In this document: one piece after another, positions 61,445-64,000 of the stretch | Layout: each line of letters opens with the position of its first letter | How positions within the stretch are numbered: position 1 is the first letter of the stretch | Source of the DNA: Dasania sp. GY-MA-18 | Lineage (GTDB): Bacteria; Pseudomonadota; Gammaproteobacteria; Pseudomonadales; Dasaniaceae | Direction of reading: 5' to 3' | DNA length: 64,000 bases | Assembly: GCF_024734385.1 (NCBI RefSeq) | Contig: NZ_JANHAP010000004.1 | Coordinates: forward strand, 212,617 to 276,616 | The notes under the pieces: model-generated | Database searches by the model: none | What the model saw: only the letters and a program-made list of their open reading frames with translations | What the model was told of the DNA's origin: nothing | Translations under genes and position numbers: made by a program

Positions 61445-61775
61445 GTCATTCCGGGCTAGACCCGGAATCCATTAGCCTGCCAATTAGAGCTGGATGCCGG
61501 ATCAAGTCCGGCATGACAAAGTGTGATGCCAGCATGACTAGGTGAGGTGTAGACATAACACGCACTGCAGCCTGTCATTCGGGCTGGACCCGGAATCCAT
61601 TAGCCTGCCAATTAGAGCTGGATGCCGGATCGAGTCCGGCATGACAAAGTTTGATGCCAGCATGACTAGGCGAGGTGTAGACATAACACGAGCTGCTGCC
61701 GGTCATTCCGGGCTGGACCCGGAATCCATTAGCCTACAAATAGAAGGCTGGATGCCAAATCATGTCCGGCAGGAC
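61445..61775. repeat. Tandem array of three palindrome-pair elements, period 128-129 bp
   Basis: Units lie at 61445-61517, 61574-61645 and 61702-61775, with 56-bp conserved linkers. Each runs GTCATTCCGGG...CCCGGAATCCA, spacer ATTAGCCTGC type, TGGATGCCGG...CCGGCATGAC. The third unit's right end has decayed to AGGAC. The order of the AATG/CATG halves is the reverse of the 54-kb array. Confidence 0.9.
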
Positions 61776-61928
61776 GGGGTGGGCGATCAGCAGGATAGGA
61801 TGGATAACCGGCAAAACGAGAAGCGCAACACACAAAAATAGACTGTTTCTTTGCGATGCCCCTCCATGCCGTTAGGCTGGAGCAACGAACACAACCGTAA
61901 CAAAAACAAGAATAATGCGAGCCATACC

Positions 61929-63134
61929 ATGAGCACAGCCCCAACCAGCAATGACATCCCACTCAATAATGGCCGCAGCGTTTGGGTGGCGGTATTATTT
62001 TTATCGGTGGCTTATTTAATCTACAACACCCTGCCGGTGGTGCTGGGGGCCGCCGCCGATGCCATGGGTTTAAGCGATGTGCAGATTGGCTATTTAGGCT
62101 CCAGCTATATGCTGGGGGCGGTAGTGGTAGGTGTTAGCTCTATTTTTTGGGTACGCCGTGTTAACTGGCGCTGGGTGGTGGCTATCTCATCGCTAACGGT
62201 ACTAGCCTGCTACGCCAACGCCTCGTTTGTGAGTTACGACATATTAAAACTGGCTTTTTTTGGGGTGGGCTTTGCCAATGGCGCCATCGTTTCTTGCGTG
62301 CTCACCTATTTTGGCGATACCGCCACCCCCGACCGCAACTTTGGCTACGGCGTGGGCACCCAAGTATTACTGGCAGGTTTGGCCGCGTACTTTATGCCTA
62401 TATTTATCACCCCGCAGTGGGGCTTTGGCGGCATTATGTTGCTGTTTTGTGCCATGGTAGCCATCACCTTGCTGCTACTACCCTTCTTCCCCGCTAAGGG
62501 CTGCCGTGGTTATGAAAAGCCCAGCCAGCTGGCAAGTACTCACTCACAAGCGTTAGCAGGCTCATTACTAGGCGTCATGCTTGGCGTTGCCGGTATGTTT
62601 ATCTACTTTTTAGGTGAAACCGGGGTATGGGCCTTTTTAGACAGGGTGGGCCTAGCCAATGGCCTAAGCTACGCCGCCATGGGCGAGGCCTTTGGCATCT
62701 CGCTGATTATCAGCGCCGCCGGTGCTTACCTGGCCTCGTACATGGGCGACCGCTATGGCCGCATCATCCCCATTATGGCCGCCACCCTAGCCCTTATCGC
62801 CGGCTTACTGCTGATGCTTTATACCCGCTCCGCATTTAACTTTGGTTTGGGCATGCTGCTCTTTGCTGGCGCCTGGAATTTTGTACTGCCCTTTCAAATG
62901 AGCTTAATCTCAGAAGGCGACACTAGCGGCCGCCTCACCCCGCTTATCCCCACCTGCCAACTACTAGGTTCAGCCATAGGCCCAGCTATTGCCGGCCACA
63001 TGGTGATAGATGGCAGCTATTTTTATGTGTACCTGTTTGCTTTTGCGGCGGCGATTATCAGTACCATATTGTGCGTGGGGGTGGAGGTGTTTGTTTATAG
63101 GCCTATGCGGCAGTCACTAGTGTTGAGTCGCTAG
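61929..63134 (+). CDS. Major facilitator superfamily transporter
   Basis: A 401-residue membrane protein with about 12 hydrophobic helices. It begins SVWVAVLFLSVAYLIYNTLPVVLGAAADAMGLSD and shows MGDRYGRIIPI as the inter-helix loop motif of MFS proteins. The ATG at 61929 is chosen because residues upstream are polar and repeat-derived. It may import a substrate of the acyl-CoA operon or export a product; the substrate is unknown. The stop and last residues (SLVLSR) are written in heptamers. Confidence 0.85.
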   Translation: MSTAPTSNDIPLNNGRSVWVAVLFLSVAYLIYNTLPVVLGAAADAMGLSDVQIGYLGSSYMLGAVVVGVSSIFWVRRVNWRWVVAISSLTVLACYANASFVSYDILKLAFFGVGFANGAIVSCVLTYFGDTATPDRNFGYGVGTQVLLAGLAAYFMPIFITPQWGFGGIMLLFCAMVAITLLLLPFFPAKGCRGYEKPSQLASTHSQALAGSLLGVMLGVAGMFIYFLGETGVWAFLDRVGLANGLSYAAMGEAFGISLIISAAGAYLASYMGDRYGRIIPIMAATLALIAGLLLMLYTRSAFNFGLGMLLFAGAWNFVLPFQMSLISEGDTSGRLTPLIPTCQLLGSAIGPAIAGHMVIDGSYFYVYLFAFAAAIISTILCVGVEVFVYRPMRQSLVLSR

Positions 63135-63232
63135 TTCCTAGATGGCCTACTCCACTGTTTTGCTTGCAACTATCTTCTAGGGGCTCTTCCAGCGACTAAC
63201 TGCTAGCGACTAGAGACTCCCCCCTGTAGACT
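63112..63232 (+). repeat. Heptamer arrays between the MFS and sulfotransferase-like genes
   Basis: AGTCACT, AGTGTTG, AGTCGCT and AGTTCCT run in phase from 63112 to 63139, across the MFS stop. TGCAACT, ATCTTCT and AGGGGCT follow at 63165-63185. AGCGACT, AACTGCT, AGCGACT and AGAGACT stand at 63191-63218, and a GTAGACT unit at 63226-63232 just before the next gene. Confidence 0.78.
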
Positions 63233-63238
63233 GGCGCG

Positions 63239-63868
63239 ATGCGCAAAATCTTCATCATCGGCCTCCCCCGCACCGGCACCACCAGCCTTTGTGCCACGCT
63301 GCTAGAGCTGGGCTATAGTGTGGCGCATACCGCTTTTACCCAAGCGGCTATAGAGCAGGCCGAAGTAGTGGCTGATACCCCGGCCTATTGTGATTACCCG
63401 TTTTTAGACCAACGCTACCCCGGCGCTAAGTTTATTTACCTGGAGCGTGACCTCAGCCTGTGGCTGCCCTCTATACAGCAGCTGCTTAAGCGCATGATTA
63501 AAAATATTAACAACGACAGCGGTGGCTTTAACCCGATACTCAAGCGCTGTTTTAAAAGCATTTTTAATCCTTTTGAACTGGCGGCGATCAATAACCCACC
63601 ACATCTCAGCCACTGCTACCAGCAACACCGGCAGCAAGTGCTGAGGTATTTCGCCCACAGGCCGCAGGATTTACTGTCACTTAACATAGCCGACCCGCAA
63701 GCCCCACAACAGCTGCTGGGCTTTTTAGGCCATGCCGCCGACCCCAGCCTACAATTCCCGCAACTCAACCAAGGCCAAAAAATCACCGCGTGGAATAAAA
63801 TAGCGCACCCCTTAAAAGTTGCCGCCAACCTGCCAGGCCAACATGGCCGAAAGTATTTTGATATTTGA
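63239..63868 (+). CDS. Sulfotransferase-like protein
   Basis: A 209-residue protein with the PAPS-type P-loop GLPRTGTTSL at residues 8-17. The second phosphate-binding region (KFIYLERDLSLWLPS) follows near residue 63 and a histidine/lysine-rich C-terminal part ends KYFDI. This agrees with the sulfotransferase family, which moves sulfate from PAPS. No Shine-Dalgarno is obvious; the ATG follows a heptamer (GTAGACT) by 6 bases. The TGA stop overlaps the start of the GAGGCAA array. The gene is boxed between heptamer arrays on both sides. Confidence 0.82.
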   Translation: MRKIFIIGLPRTGTTSLCATLLELGYSVAHTAFTQAAIEQAEVVADTPAYCDYPFLDQRYPGAKFIYLERDLSLWLPSIQQLLKRMIKNINNDSGGFNPILKRCFKSIFNPFELAAINNPPHLSHCYQQHRQQVLRYFAHRPQDLLSLNIADPQAPQQLLGFLGHAADPSLQFPQLNQGQKITAWNKIAHPLKVAANLPGQHGRKYFDI

Positions 63869-64000
63869 GGCAAGAGGCAAGAGGCAAGAGGCAAGAGGCA
63901 AGAGGCAAGAGGCAAGAGGCAAGAGGCAAGAGGCAAGAGGCAAGAGGCAAGAGGCAAGAGGCAAGAGGCAAGAGGCAAGAGGCAAGAGGCAAGAGGCAAG
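63867..64000. repeat. Perfect tandem array of GAGGCAA, at least 19 copies
   Basis: Nineteen identical units (63867-63999) plus one base reach the window edge, so the true length is unknown. The first GA belongs to the TGA stop of the sulfotransferase-like gene. Confidence 0.97.

Noticed and set aside
63616..63999. Minus-strand open frames with repeated PLASCLL residues
   Set aside because: They are translations of the GAGGCAA array and the antisense of the sulfotransferase-like gene; 7-nt units give a 7-residue protein repeat every 21 nt in all frames.

Overview
The window reads as chromosomal DNA of a marine-type gammaproteobacterium. The gene orders lptM-lysA-dapF-DUF484-xerC-yigB, sutA, glnK-amtB, ubiK-comM and rep...cytochrome c5 resemble the arrangement I remember from Pseudomonas aeruginosa. 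The extra PEP-CTERM, TorF-type porin and class I adenylate cyclase genes point to a Cellvibrionales or Spongiibacteraceae-like relative. This placement is inference; there is no rRNA gene in the window.

Layout. 1-14.9 kb is a cobalamin locus. The end of cobU, then cobT-cobC-cobS, lie on the plus strand. A universal stress gene separates them from a long minus-strand operon led by a cobalamin riboswitch: btuB-btuC-btuD-cbiB-cobD-btuF-bluB-cobQ-cobO-cobB. A small GIY-YIG nuclease gene bounded by inverted palindromes is inserted between cobQ and cobO. 15-28.6 kb holds an SMR exporter, adenylate cyclase, glutaminase, two envelope genes, the lysine/xerC cluster, a lower-GC patch of three small membrane or lipoprotein genes, and a LuxR regulator. 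28.7-33.9 kb holds a SutA homologue, then porin-amtB-glnK behind a recognisable sigma-54 promoter and NtrC site, then ubiK and comM. 34-42.3 kb holds a PEP-CTERM protein, an RluA-type pseudouridine synthase, a GGDEF/EAL protein, rep helicase, an Omp85-like barrel and cytochrome c5. 42.5-43 kb is a tRNA-Arg(CCG) gene flanked by degenerate tRNA-like and hairpin elements. 43-49 kb has a lipoprotein, an XRE regulator, a three-domain LplT/PlsC/acyl-ligase fusion and asparaginase I. 49-61 kb is a nitrogen and organic-acid region: glutamine-synthetase-like ligase, two solute-binding proteins, nitronate monooxygenase, class III aminotransferase, ADP-forming acyl-CoA ligase, TetR regulator, acyl-CoA dehydrogenase and enoyl-CoA hydratase. 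61.9-64 kb has an MFS transporter and a sulfotransferase-like protein.

Two repeat systems stand out. First, short elements of about 72-74 bp, bounded by GTCAT...ATGAC and made of two palindromes joined ATCCA-spacer-TGGAT, occur at least eight times (54.06-54.38, 56.05-56.12 and 61.45-61.78 kb). The GIY-YIG gene sits exactly in the spacer of a ninth, 388-bp copy, which suggests an autonomous element with small non-autonomous derivatives. Second, heptanucleotide arrays occur at about nine sites. Two are perfect (GTAGACT x9, GAGGCAA x19 or more); most are degenerate but keep strict 7-nt phase. Several run into the 3' ends of genes and supply the stop codon. I know of no published description of either system in this form.
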